From Dyadobacter linearis (GTDB lineage Bacteria > Bacteroidota > Bacteroidia > Cytophagales > Spirosomataceae): a stretch of 64,000 bases of DNA. The position numbers were made by a program, and so were the translations under genes. The notes beneath the pieces were generated by a model, which saw only the letters and a list, made by a program, of their open reading frames with translations, made no database searches and was not told where the DNA came from. Of this stretch, positions 25,603 through 33,770 are shown piece after piece. The stretch spans positions 1 to 64,000 of the forward strand of contig NZ_CAJRAU010000013.1 of assembly GCF_907165045.1 (NCBI RefSeq). The letters run 5' to 3'. Positions within the stretch are counted from its first letter, which is position 1; every line of letters begins with the position of its first letter.

Positions 25603-25944
25603 ATGCATTCAACACCTATATCCAAGGGCTTGGCTACGATTGTTAAAGCATTGTCCAAAGTCGACGACGTGTTCAGGAACAAGCAAATTTCTAGCGCAGA
25701 CGCGGATAATAGCATTGGTAAGCAGTCGGATCTCCCGGTATATGCGCATTTTATCCAGGAAAATATGACCATTCTCGGACAAACGCCGGGTCAGCAGTTG
25801 AGGCAGTCTGTCACGCTTAATGAACTGACCAAGAGGCGGTTCCTGAACATATTGAACCGCGTCGCAAAAGGACAGGAAGGTGTCTCACGTCAGGAAAGGC
25901 TCTTCGTACAGCAAGTCTGGTCGGCAATAGGCTCCATTCATTAA
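25603..25944 (+). CDS. Hypothetical 113-residue protein
   Basis: This small, soluble, mostly helical protein has no signal peptide. Its second half (TLNELTKRRFLNILNRVAKG) and its end (RLFVQQVWSAIGSI) suggest amphipathic helices. I recognise no family. It lies 62 bases after the DUF932-like gene on the same strand and is probably expressed with it. Its function is unknown. Confidence 0.55.
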   Translation: MHSTPISKGLATIVKALSKVDDVFRNKQISSADADNSIGKQSDLPVYAHFIQENMTILGQTPGQQLRQSVTLNELTKRRFLNILNRVAKGQEGVSRQERLFVQQVWSAIGSIH

Positions 25945-26026
25945 TTCTAATAACTCTTCTCGTTTACCTACCCTGCCCGCCCGGACGCGAGCCGGGGAAT
26001 TTTTTGTTTTTTAAACAGTCAAAATC

Positions 26027-26419
26027 ATGAATAATAATCAGAAAAACCACGTCATACTTTGTGAAGAAGATTTCCGGATGCTGAAACAGTTCGCCGAAAA
26101 TTTTTCGGGGACCAATGTCAATGAAATGTCTCTATCCTACGAGCTCAACCGGGCTATTGTAGTAGAAAACGATGAGCTGCCCGCCAAAAGCATCCGGCTG
26201 AATTCGCAGGTGACTGTGAAGGAACTGGTGACGAACAAGGTGATGGAATTCTCCATCGTCATGCCGGCTTACGCGGATATCCGGCAAAAGAAAATATCTG
26301 TGCTGACACCCATGGGTGCTGCGCTGATCGGGCTTTGCGAGGGAGAAACTGTGGAGTGGAAAATGCCCGCCGGGCTGAAAAGGTTTAAAGTACTGGATGT
26401 GATACAGAGTGCCGTGTGA
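26027..26419 (+). CDS. Rnk/GreA-GreB C-terminal domain protein
   Basis: The 130-residue protein ends in the FKBP-like domain shared by Rnk and the GreA/GreB C-terminus. SIRLNSQVTVKELVTNKVME, then DIRQKKISVLTPMGAALIGL and EGETVEWKMPAGLKRFKV are the signature blocks. The N-terminal part is a short helical segment rather than the long GreA coiled coil. Such proteins bind RNA polymerase and modulate transcription without cleavage factor activity. The domain call is secure and the role is inferred from the family. Confidence 0.88.
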   Translation: MNNNQKNHVILCEEDFRMLKQFAENFSGTNVNEMSLSYELNRAIVVENDELPAKSIRLNSQVTVKELVTNKVMEFSIVMPAYADIRQKKISVLTPMGAALIGLCEGETVEWKMPAGLKRFKVLDVIQSAV

Positions 26420-26461
26420 GGCCGGGAGCCTCAGGGATTATTTAAACTAAACTACAAACCA

Positions 26462-26587
26462 ATGGAAACCGTGGTAACAGAAAGTGACAAAGATAGACGC
26501 CGGAATAACTTGCTCTTCGTGATGCTTTGTGCCCTGGCGCTGATTTCAGTTTACATTGTATTCTGCGTATTGACAATTGCCTTATAA
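26462..26587 (+). CDS. 41-residue single-span membrane peptide
   Basis: The ATG at 26462 opens a 41-residue frame: a charged N-terminus (VTESDKDRRRNN), then one hydrophobic span (LLFVMLCALALISVYIVFCV). The positive cluster before the span predicts an N-in orientation. It lies 42 bases after the Rnk-like gene and 8 bases before dedA, so it fills an operon gap. Its function is unknown. Confidence 0.6.
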   Translation: METVVTESDKDRRRNNLLFVMLCALALISVYIVFCVLTIAL

Positions 26588-26595
26588 TCAATCAA

Positions 26596-27249
26596 ATGGA
26601 ATTATTAAATCAAATAGCGGACATTTTCCTGCACCTGGACCAGCATCTCGGCCGGATCATTGAAGATTATGGCGCGTTAACGTACCTGGTCCTGTTTCTC
26701 ATCATTTTTATTGAAACCGGTGTAGTGGTAATGCCCTTCCTGCCAGGTGATTCGCTGCTTTTCGCGGCTGGTATGATGGCCGCGAAGTATTCGGAGTCGC
26801 TCAATATCTGGCTGATCATCGGCTTGTTGTTGATTGCTGCAATACTGGGCGATACCTGTAATTACCTGTTGGGAAAACGTTTCGGCACGCAGGCGCTCCG
26901 GACGAAGCTGTTTGGCAGGCCGGTGATCAAGCCGGAGCACGTAGCTCATACGCATAGCTTTTATGAAAAATACGGTCCGTCGACGATCGTGATCGCAAGA
27001 TTTGTGCCTATTGTACGCACCTTGGCCCCATTTGTTGCGGGAATAGCTGTGATGGATTATCGTGTTTTCTTCAAATACAATGTGATTGGCGGAATGCTTT
27101 GGGTGATCGGACTTACGGTAGCAGGTTACTTTTTAGGCAGTATTCCGCTTGTGCGGGACAATTTCGAGAAAGTGATCATGGGCATTATCCTTATGTCTGT
27201 ATTGCCGATCATCTGGCAATTTTTCAGAAAAAATCTTAGCCCGGCATAA
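26596..27249 (+). CDS. DedA-family membrane protein
   Basis: The start ATG 26596 gives 217 residues; the open frame upstream overlaps the small peptide gene. DedA/SNARE-associated proteins are inner-membrane transporters, several of which move undecaprenyl phosphate or phospholipids and support envelope homeostasis. The family signatures are visible: FIETGVVVMPFLPGDSLLF near residue 40, the GDTCNYLLGKRFG block, and ARFVPIVRTLAPFVAG with the conserved Arg and Pro. Four to five membrane segments are present. A strong terminator follows. Confidence 0.93.
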   Translation: MELLNQIADIFLHLDQHLGRIIEDYGALTYLVLFLIIFIETGVVVMPFLPGDSLLFAAGMMAAKYSESLNIWLIIGLLLIAAILGDTCNYLLGKRFGTQALRTKLFGRPVIKPEHVAHTHSFYEKYGPSTIVIARFVPIVRTLAPFVAGIAVMDYRVFFKYNVIGGMLWVIGLTVAGYFLGSIPLVRDNFEKVIMGIILMSVLPIIWQFFRKNLSPA

Positions 27250-27277
27250 ACAGATTTTTCTTATAAACCCTTACCCG

Positions 27278-27314
27278 ACATCTGGTTCCGCTTTTGGACA
27301 CCAGATGTTTTTTT
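27278..27314 (+). terminator. Terminator of the DUF932-like to DedA unit
   Basis: ACATCTGGT, a 12-base loop and ACCAGATGT lead into a T-run, 28 bases after the dedA stop. Confidence 0.85.
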
Positions 27315-27374
27315 GTTTAACCCGGACATTTCGGCTTTATTCGATTACCTTATGCATTTAAAATCCGGACGCAG

Positions 27375-27932
27375 ATGAAAAGATGGACCCTATTTTTTCT
27401 GGTATTTACCGCTTTCACGCAAGGTTGCGGTTACAAGGAAAAGGAGCAAAAGCTGGCACAGCGGGAAGCGCAGATCGCCAGCACAGAACAAAAACTGATG
27501 GAATGGCAACAGCAGCTGACGCTGCTCGAAAAAGAACTGCTTGAAAAAAAGAAAAAGCAGCAGCAAGACTCTACCGTTACGACGGATTCCATCCAGGCAC
27601 AGGCTATTACGGGCAAATGGGTCGTGAAAATGCGATGCACCGAAACCAGTTGCAGCGGCTCGGCAATAGGCGATTCCAAGACGGAAACCTGGGAAATTTC
27701 TTACCAAAACAATGCATTGGTCGTAAATGCTTTCACCGGCAGCGAACTCTCCCGCATCTACAACGGTTCTTTCTCCCAAATGAGGCTGGAAGCTTCAAAT
27801 GGTCAGCCGGGCTCAGAATCGGTGATGCGCGTGCGGCTGGAATTAAAAGACAAAAAGCTGGAAGGGACCCGCGAAGTGGATCGCACCGATTGCAAGATCC
27901 GCTATTCCCTGACTGCTGAAAGGCAGAAATGA
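27375..27932 (+). CDS. Lipoprotein with coiled-coil N-terminus
   Basis: This 185-residue protein has a lipoprotein signal: FFLVFTAFTQGC, with the lipidated cysteine at residue 18. A coiled coil follows (AQREAQIASTEQKLMEWQQQ) to about residue 65, then a beta-rich domain from about 75 with two cysteines in CTETSC. It is probably anchored in the outer or inner membrane facing the periplasm. No family is recognised. The Kef-type antiporter starts 16 bases downstream. Confidence 0.7.
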   Translation: MKRWTLFFLVFTAFTQGCGYKEKEQKLAQREAQIASTEQKLMEWQQQLTLLEKELLEKKKKQQQDSTVTTDSIQAQAITGKWVVKMRCTETSCSGSAIGDSKTETWEISYQNNALVVNAFTGSELSRIYNGSFSQMRLEASNGQPGSESVMRVRLELKDKKLEGTREVDRTDCKIRYSLTAERQK

Positions 27933-27948
27933 ATCTAAACATGTGCGT

Positions 27949-30117
27949 ATGATTTCTTTACTGCTACTCGATCTCTCACTACCCCTTAAAAATCCGGTCA
28001 TCATCTTTTCGGTGGTGCTCTTTATAATCCTCTTTGCACCGATCCTGTTCAACAGGATCAAGGTTCCGCACATTATTGGGCTCATTATTTCCGGTGTGAT
28101 CGTGGGGCCTTACGGACTGAATGTACTTAGCCGGGACAGCAGTATCGTGCTCTTTGGTACCGTTGGGCTACTCTATATCATGTTCCTCGCCGGACTGGAA
28201 ATCGACCTGGCCGAATTCCGGAAAAACAAGAACAAAATCGCCGTTTTCGGACTATTAACGTTCGTACTACCGCTCGTTTCCGGCACGCTGGCGGGTTACT
28301 ATATTCTGGGCTACGGGTTTCTATCGTCCCTTTTACTGGCCAGTATGTTTTCGACCCACACACTGGTCTCCTACCCTATTGCCAGCAAATACGGCGTAAC
28401 CCGCAACCGGGCGATCAATATGACCGTCGGCGGTACGATGATCACCGATATTCTCGCACTTCTTATTCTCGCCGGTGTTGCCGGTATGTCAAAAGGGGAT
28501 GTTTCACCCGCATTCTGGTTCAGGCTGGGATTTTCGTTCGTCGTTTTTCTTCTGGTTGTCCTGCTCCTGTTCCCAATTATCTGCCGCTGGTTCTTCAGGC
28601 GTTTTGACGATAGTATATCCCAATACATTTTCGTGCTGGCGATGGTTTTTCTCGCCTCTTTTCTTGCTGAGCTGGCGGGAGTTGAAGCGATCATCGGCGC
28701 GTTTTTCTCAGGTTTGGTGCTGAATAGATTTGTCCCGCATTCCTCCGCATTGAACAATCGGATTGACTTTGTCGGCAATGCACTTTTTATTCCTTTCTTC
28801 CTGATCAGCGTGGGTATGTTGGTCGATGTCAGTGTGTTGGTAAAAGGCTGGGGCGCATTGAAAGTGGCGGGTATTATCCTGTTGATCGCACTCGCGAGTA
28901 AGTACCTCGCTGCCTGGATCACGCAGAAGGTATTCAAACTCTCCTCGGATGAAGGGTTAATGATATTTGGTTTAAGTTCTTCTCACGCAGCCGCAACCCT
29001 GGCGATTATCCTGGTCGGTTACAATATCATTGTCGGAGAAACTGCTCTTGGCGAGCCGATCCGCCTGCTGAATGAAGACGTACTGAACGGAACGATCGTC
29101 CTGATCCTGGTCAGCTGCGGGGTAAGTTCGTTTGTGGTTGAAAAAGCTTCGAAAAAACTGGCGCTGGCCCAGGAGGAAGAAGCCTCAGCCGAGACTGACG
29201 CGCTAAGCGACGAGAAAATATTGGTATCCCTATCCTACCCCGATATGATCTCGGATATGATCGATTTTGGGATCATGCTGAAACCCAAACACAGCGCGGT
29301 GCCACTCTACGGGCTGCATATTGTGACGGACGAAGATCAGAAAAATGACTCTGCCTCACACGGTAAAAAGATCCTGAACAAAGCCGTCGCCCACGCCAGC
29401 TCATCCGAAAATCTACTGGTACCGTTAACACGCTACGATACGAATATCAGCAATGGAATTACGTACACGATTAAGGAACAGCATATTACCGATGTTGTGA
29501 TCGGGCTGCATCAGGAAACCGACCACAAAACGTTTCTGGGTCCGAAGATCGAGAACATTGTTAAGCGGGTATTTGAAACCATTTATATTTACAAACCGGC
29601 GCAACCTTTCAATACGCTCAACCGGATCGTCGTGGCAATACCGCCTGCGGCCAGCAACGAGCCCGGCTTTTTACATTGGCTGGGCAAATTGGTAGCGTTG
29701 TCCCGGATGAGTTCCATGCCTATTCATTTCTACGCTTCCCCACAAACGATCAAATTTACCAGAAGTGCTATTGCGCGAAAAAGTGGCGCTATCGAGGCAC
29801 ATTTCACTGTTTTTACAGATTGGGACGATTTCCTGATCTTCTCGCGAGAACTCAGGATCGACGACCTTTTTGTAATTATTTCGGCAAGAAAAGGATCTCC
29901 GTCTTACCTTTCTCAACTCGAAAAGCTGCCCTATTATCTTTCTACAAGGTTTGACCAGCAAAGCCTGATCCTGATCTATCCGAAACAGCTTGAATCGGGT
30001 ATTAATATGAATGACATTGAGCAGGCAGACAGCGCGCTGATCGATACTTTGTCAGAAAAATTAGGCTCCCTGGGCAAAGCGGCGAAATACCTGCGACGAA
30101 TGCTGGCTGATAAATAA
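27949..30117 (+). CDS. Kef-type K+/H+ antiporter (CPA2) with C-terminal UspA-like domain
   Basis: The protein is about 722 residues; a GTG at 27943 is an alternative start two codons upstream. The N-terminal half has about twelve membrane segments of the CPA2 family. These include VPHIIGLIISGVIVGPYGL, the MFLAGLEIDLAEFRKN block, and the conserved acidic pair near VEAIIGAFFSGLVL. After residue 410 come two universal-stress-protein-like domains (KILVSLSYPDMISDMIDFGI... and RIVVAIPPAASNEPGFLHW). It lacks a TrkA-N nucleotide-binding domain. It is expected to exchange K+ or Na+ for H+, possibly controlled by nucleotide binding to the tail. Confidence 0.9.
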   Translation: MISLLLLDLSLPLKNPVIIFSVVLFIILFAPILFNRIKVPHIIGLIISGVIVGPYGLNVLSRDSSIVLFGTVGLLYIMFLAGLEIDLAEFRKNKNKIAVFGLLTFVLPLVSGTLAGYYILGYGFLSSLLLASMFSTHTLVSYPIASKYGVTRNRAINMTVGGTMITDILALLILAGVAGMSKGDVSPAFWFRLGFSFVVFLLVVLLLFPIICRWFFRRFDDSISQYIFVLAMVFLASFLAELAGVEAIIGAFFSGLVLNRFVPHSSALNNRIDFVGNALFIPFFLISVGMLVDVSVLVKGWGALKVAGIILLIALASKYLAAWITQKVFKLSSDEGLMIFGLSSSHAAATLAIILVGYNIIVGETALGEPIRLLNEDVLNGTIVLILVSCGVSSFVVEKASKKLALAQEEEASAETDALSDEKILVSLSYPDMISDMIDFGIMLKPKHSAVPLYGLHIVTDEDQKNDSASHGKKILNKAVAHASSSENLLVPLTRYDTNISNGITYTIKEQHITDVVIGLHQETDHKTFLGPKIENIVKRVFETIYIYKPAQPFNTLNRIVVAIPPAASNEPGFLHWLGKLVALSRMSSMPIHFYASPQTIKFTRSAIARKSGAIEAHFTVFTDWDDFLIFSRELRIDDLFVIISARKGSPSYLSQLEKLPYYLSTRFDQQSLILIYPKQLESGINMNDIEQADSALIDTLSEKLGSLGKAAKYLRRMLADK

Positions 30118-30140
30118 GCGTTCTCCGCCTGCCCCCCGGA

Positions 30141-30782
30141 TCAATAGACGACGTAGTTTGCAAAAACCTGCTGACTAGGGTCTTTGTAATACATCCACAT
30201 CGGTTTTAGTGTAAAAGTATAGGTAACCTCTCCCAACTTTGGATCATTTTCTTTCGAAATGAATTTCATGCTGGGAGGCACACCGCCGGAAGCTGGATTA
30301 TAGGATTCTGTCAGGTTAAAATTCTCTGTGTCGAGATAGGCGCTTTGATTATCGCGCAGCATTGGAAAATAGCTGGAAACACCCGAGAATTTTAGGGATA
30401 CCGTGCCTTTTTCATCATCCCATTTGTGGGTAATATTGGTAGGAAGTGAGATCCGGGAGTTTAATGTAAATGCGCGCGCGGTCGCAGGAATCGTGTCATT
30501 CTGAGTAGGCGTACCGGCATAAAAGTTGACATAATCTTCATAAAAAACGAAAAATACATTGTTTTGGTAAATCCTGGACAACGTGTCCAGCATCAGATCC
30601 TCCGTTCCGCTACTACTTTCCCTCGTTGCCGCCGACACATAAAAAGGGGTCCGGAGTAACATCAGATTATAAACTTCTTCTTTATTCAGCTTCGTATTTT
30701 GAGTGCCAACTTCCCGCTCGGCACAGCCAAATACGAGCATTGCAAAAAACATAATACATGCAAAGGAATGGTGCTTTTTCAT
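30141..30782 (-). CDS. Lipoprotein of unknown function
   Basis: I chose the ATG at 30782 (213 residues) because it places a lipoprotein signal directly: MKKHHSFACIMFFAMLVFGC. The open frame begins 17 codons earlier. The mature protein is beta-rich with a DUF4843-like pattern: a Thr/Ser-rich segment, FVFYEDYVNFYAGTP and LKPMWMYYKD. DUF4843 proteins occur in Bacteroidota SusD-linked loci, but no such locus is here and the match is only by impression. Confidence 0.6.
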   Translation of the reverse strand: MKKHHSFACIMFFAMLVFGCAEREVGTQNTKLNKEEVYNLMLLRTPFYVSAATRESSSGTEDLMLDTLSRIYQNNVFFVFYEDYVNFYAGTPTQNDTIPATARAFTLNSRISLPTNITHKWDDEKGTVSLKFSGVSSYFPMLRDNQSAYLDTENFNLTESYNPASGGVPPSMKFISKENDPKLGEVTYTFTLKPMWMYYKDPSQQVFANYVVY

Positions 30783-30963
30783 GGGATCGAATGTTTGTAG
30801 TAAATAACCAGGGAACGTCTGACGAATAGACACTTACTTAAACCAATATGCTGCCTGCTCCTACTTTGCGCAATGCACTATTTTTAAATAGATAGCAAAA
30901 AAACGCTGATCAATAACAAGTTTGAAATAGGTCAGTCGCTATATTTAGCGCAATTTCAAAAGC

Positions 30964-32223
30964 ATGGCAAACATTGATAATCCCTCGGGTAACTGGCTAA
31001 GGCGTTTCAAGAATGCAAAATTTTCGCCACTTGAATATCCCCTAGCATTTTTTGTCCTGGTATATCTGGTGCTCGAAATGTACTACCTATATGCCAGGCA
31101 CGGAAGCCATTTTACGGATCTAACATTGTATTATGGTGCCGCTTCCAAAATACTCGACGGGCAGGTTCCTTATCGGGATTTTCAAATTGAATATCCACTC
31201 TTGGCGCTCATTCCCGTCGTCATACCCGAATTTTTAAACCGCATTTTTTCCGGCAGTTTGAATGGATATATATTATGGTTTGCAATACAAAACCTAGCAC
31301 TCGGACTTTCAGCAGGATACCTGATTGCTGAAATAGAAAAAAAGAATCATCGGATCATTGCATATAAATATCTCGGATTATTGCTGCTGTCCCTACCTAT
31401 CTTCCTGTTCCGTTTCGATCCGTTTCCTGCCTTTTTAACCGCACTAACATTGTATTACATAGCTAAAAAACCGTTTATCTCGGGCTCAGCTATGATGATT
31501 TCCATCGCTACAAAATTGTACGCATTGGTGATGCTTCCTGTCCTGGGCTTATATTATTTATTTAATCGACTTTACCGAAAGTTATTCGTTCATGCAGCCG
31601 GGTTCACTTTTATTCTACTGCTCATTATAATTACATTTTTCTGGATAGGAAATAATGCGATCGATGATTTTCTGAGCAACCATTTATTGCGAGGTATTCA
31701 CCTGGAAAGTGTAGCGGGTGGTATTTTATTATTATTTCAAAAAGCCGGAATGCTGGATATTCAGATCATCCATAATTACGGCGCCTTCCATTTAGAAAGC
31801 GCCTGGTCGGGTTATGCTTTGCAAATTGTAAAGTTTCTCACGCCGGTCGCTTTCGTAGCAATGCTTTGCTTCATTATCCGGGTTTTTATGCGGGAAACGA
31901 AACGTAGCGGAAAAGTCGCAATGCAGACATTAAGTCAGGTACTTCTGTTACAGACGCTACTTTTCATCTTATTAAATAAAGTATTCTCTCCTCAATATCT
32001 TGTCTGGCTATTACCCCTGATTCCTTTCTGTAATAAAAAAAGTTACCTCCTTTTCGCATTTGCATTAATGCTAACAATAATCATTTTCCCCGGCCAATAT
32101 TATGGGCTGATCGAAATGAAGTTGCTCATGATCGTCATATTGAATCTGCGGAATTTTTTGTTGGTATGGTTGCTGGTTGAGGTAGTGAGGGATGTTACCC
32201 CCAACCCCCTGGGAGGGGGCTAA
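30964..32223 (+). CDS. GT87-like membrane glycosyltransferase
   Basis: This 419-residue protein has about ten hydrophobic segments. The first outer loop carries FTDLTLYYGAASKILDGQVP then YRDFQIEYPLL, the acidic GT-C motif typical of GT87/DUF2029 polyprenyl-phosphate-mannose-dependent transferases. It probably adds a sugar to a lipid-linked or envelope glycan on the periplasmic face. The last residues (VTPNPLGGG) and the stop codon come from the intergenic repeat that starts at 32197, so the native C-terminus may have been shorter or different. Confidence 0.8.
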   Translation: MANIDNPSGNWLRRFKNAKFSPLEYPLAFFVLVYLVLEMYYLYARHGSHFTDLTLYYGAASKILDGQVPYRDFQIEYPLLALIPVVIPEFLNRIFSGSLNGYILWFAIQNLALGLSAGYLIAEIEKKNHRIIAYKYLGLLLLSLPIFLFRFDPFPAFLTALTLYYIAKKPFISGSAMMISIATKLYALVMLPVLGLYYLFNRLYRKLFVHAAGFTFILLLIIITFFWIGNNAIDDFLSNHLLRGIHLESVAGGILLLFQKAGMLDIQIIHNYGAFHLESAWSGYALQIVKFLTPVAFVAMLCFIIRVFMRETKRSGKVAMQTLSQVLLLQTLLFILLNKVFSPQYLVWLLPLIPFCNKKSYLLFAFALMLTIIIFPGQYYGLIEMKLLMIVILNLRNFLLVWLLVEVVRDVTPNPLGGG

Positions 32224-32367
32224 TCATGTTACTTGCAAGAGAATCGAAGAAGTCCCTTCAGGGATTTAGGGTAAATGAAAAATGCTACCCCAACCCCCTG
32301 GGAGGGGGCTAATCGTTGTTACTTGCAAGAGAAACGCAAAAGTCCCTTCAGGGATTTAGGGTAAATG
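32197..32367. repeat. Tandem pair of GC-rich hairpin intergenic repeats
   Basis: There are two copies, 32197-32276 and 32287-32367. Each begins ACCCC(C)AACCCCCTGGGAGG, continues GGGCTAATC and GTTACTTGCAAGAGAA, and ends AAGTCCCTTCAGGGATTTAG GGTAAATG. The outer arms form hairpins. The same family occurs in reverse orientation at 41423-41575. The GT87 stop codon lies inside copy one. Confidence 0.9.
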
Positions 32368-32399
32368 CCCACTGCTCCTCAAAAAACAAGCAAAAAAAT

Positions 32400-32446
32400 T
32401 TGCGAAGTCAAATAGCTACACATATATTCGTAGTCAAATAGCTACA
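32400..32446 (+). promoter_or_regulatory. Promoter with two 15-base direct repeats before the ArsR gene
   Basis: TTG at 32400-32402, 20 bases and TATATTCG at 32423-32430 form a near-consensus promoter. AGTCAAATAGCTACA occurs at 32406-32420 and again at 32432-32446, flanking the -7 box. The second copy ends 2 bases before the ATG. The arrangement fits autorepression. Confidence 0.7.
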
Positions 32447-32448
32447 TA

Positions 32449-32772
32449 ATGAATTTAAGACGAGATGTTTTTCAAGCGATTGCCGATCCTACGAGGCGGG
32501 CGATATTGATGCTGGTTGCTTCACAAGCATTAACAGCCGGTGCAATCGCTTCTAATTTTGATACTGCCCGACCCACGGTGTCCAAGCATTTACAGATACT
32601 GACCGAATGTGAATTGCTGCAACAGCACCAGAGCGGCCGGGAAGTGTATTACCACATCAATGCGAAAAAGATGAAAGAGGTAGCCGATTTTATAGAACCA
32701 TTCCGCAATATGTGGGACGATCGATTCAATAAGTTGGAAGCAATTATGAAGAATTATAAATCTGAAAAATAG
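32449..32772 (+). CDS. ArsR-family regulator of an SRPBCC operon
   Basis: This 107-residue winged-helix protein contains FQAIADPTRRAILMLVASQA, LTAGAIASNFDTARPTVSKH and LQILTECELLQQHQSGREVY. These are the helix-turn-helix and wing of the ArsR group that accompanies AHSA1/SRPBCC genes. It has no CxC metal-binding motif, so it is not a metal sensor. It lies 7 bases before the SRPBCC gene, a common pairing in Bacteroidota, and direct repeats at its promoter suggest it controls itself. Confidence 0.92.
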   Translation: MNLRRDVFQAIADPTRRAILMLVASQALTAGAIASNFDTARPTVSKHLQILTECELLQQHQSGREVYYHINAKKMKEVADFIEPFRNMWDDRFNKLEAIMKNYKSEK

Positions 32773-32779
32773 CTAATGA

Positions 32780-33262
32780 ATGGAAAGAAAAACGAAAGTC
32801 CACGCAGAAGACGGTCGACAGGAAATTATTATTACACGGGAGTTTGACCTGCCTTTGGAGCTGCTATTTAAAGCGTACGAAGAGCCGGAAATTTTTGCGC
32901 AATGGATGGGAACAAAAGTGCTGAAACTGGAAAGTAGAAAACACGGCGTTTACCAGTTCGAAACATCTGATACGCAAGGAAATGTTGTGTTTCGAGCAAA
33001 TGGCGTTTTTCCGGAATTTGTTCGGAATGAGAAAATCACACGCACATTCGAAATGGAAAATACTTCCGGTTCGGGGATGCAATTTGCCGTACAACTTGAA
33101 TTTCTGGAATTTGAAAAACTAACCGATCAAACAAGTAAATTAACTATGCAAATCGTCTACAAATCGATAGAACTCCGGGACCAAATGTTGCAAATGCCTT
33201 TTGCACAAGGTCTGAATATGGCGCATAACAGATTACAGGAAGTTGTAAAAAATTTAAAATAG
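32780..33262 (+). CDS. SRPBCC/AHSA1-domain protein
   Basis: The 160-residue protein has the helix-grip fold of Aha1-C/START-like proteins: ITREFDLPLELLFKAYEEPE, FAQWMG and the C-terminal GLNMAHNRLQEVVKNL helix. Members bind hydrophobic ligands, and partners of ArsR regulators are common. It is cytoplasmic. It is the second gene of the ArsR-SRPBCC-DoxX operon, with the next gene 6 bases away. Confidence 0.9.
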   Translation: MERKTKVHAEDGRQEIIITREFDLPLELLFKAYEEPEIFAQWMGTKVLKLESRKHGVYQFETSDTQGNVVFRANGVFPEFVRNEKITRTFEMENTSGSGMQFAVQLEFLEFEKLTDQTSKLTMQIVYKSIELRDQMLQMPFAQGLNMAHNRLQEVVKNLK

Positions 33263-33268
33263 CCGGTT

Positions 33269-33658
33269 ATGTCTAGAAGAAATAAGATCATCTATTGGGT
33301 CGCTACGGTTTGGCTCTGTTTGGGTATGGTATCGAGCGGAATTGTACAATTGATCCACCTGAAAGAAGAAGTGGATCTGATGACGCATTTGGGTTACCCG
33401 CTCTACTTCCTGACCATTCTCGGGGTTTGGAAAATGCTCGGAGTAATCGCCGTACTCGTGCCGAAATTTCCATTAGTGAAGGAATGGGCTTACGCAGGCT
33501 TTTTCATCGCTATGTCGGGAGCTATCTTTTCCCACATTGCCGCGGGCGACGGTGCCAAGGAGTTTTTCGGGCCGGTATTGTTGTTGGTATTGACCGTAAT
33601 CTCCTGGTATTTCAGACCCGCTGACCGAAAATTGTTGCCGGTTAACAGGCAGTACTAG
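33269..33658 (+). CDS. DoxX-like membrane protein
   Basis: This 129-residue protein has four membrane segments. The family feature HLGYPLYFLTILGVWKMLGV, followed by VLVPKFPLVKEWAYAGFFIA, marks it as DoxX-like (PF13564). The function is not firmly known; relatives take part in thiosulfate oxidation or redox detoxification. It is the third gene of the ArsR operon. Confidence 0.9.
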   Translation: MSRRNKIIYWVATVWLCLGMVSSGIVQLIHLKEEVDLMTHLGYPLYFLTILGVWKMLGVIAVLVPKFPLVKEWAYAGFFIAMSGAIFSHIAAGDGAKEFFGPVLLLVLTVISWYFRPADRKLLPVNRQY

Positions 33659-33692
33659 AAGGTAAAATCCAAACATAATTGACTTGTACTCT

Positions 33693-33750
33693 AAATTCGT
33701 GTGTATTCGTGCATTCGTGGCAAAAATTCACGCCACGAATACACGAATTT
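33693..33750. repeat. Imperfect inverted repeat
   Basis: AAATTCGTGTGTATTCGTG and CACGAATACACGAATTT pair with a 2-base bulge around a loop containing GTGGCAAAAATTCACG. It lies between the DoxX-like and DUF4256 genes and may fold in the transcript or act as a short dispersed repeat. Confidence 0.7.
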
Positions 33751-33770
33751 GCACTAATATTTATCCGATC

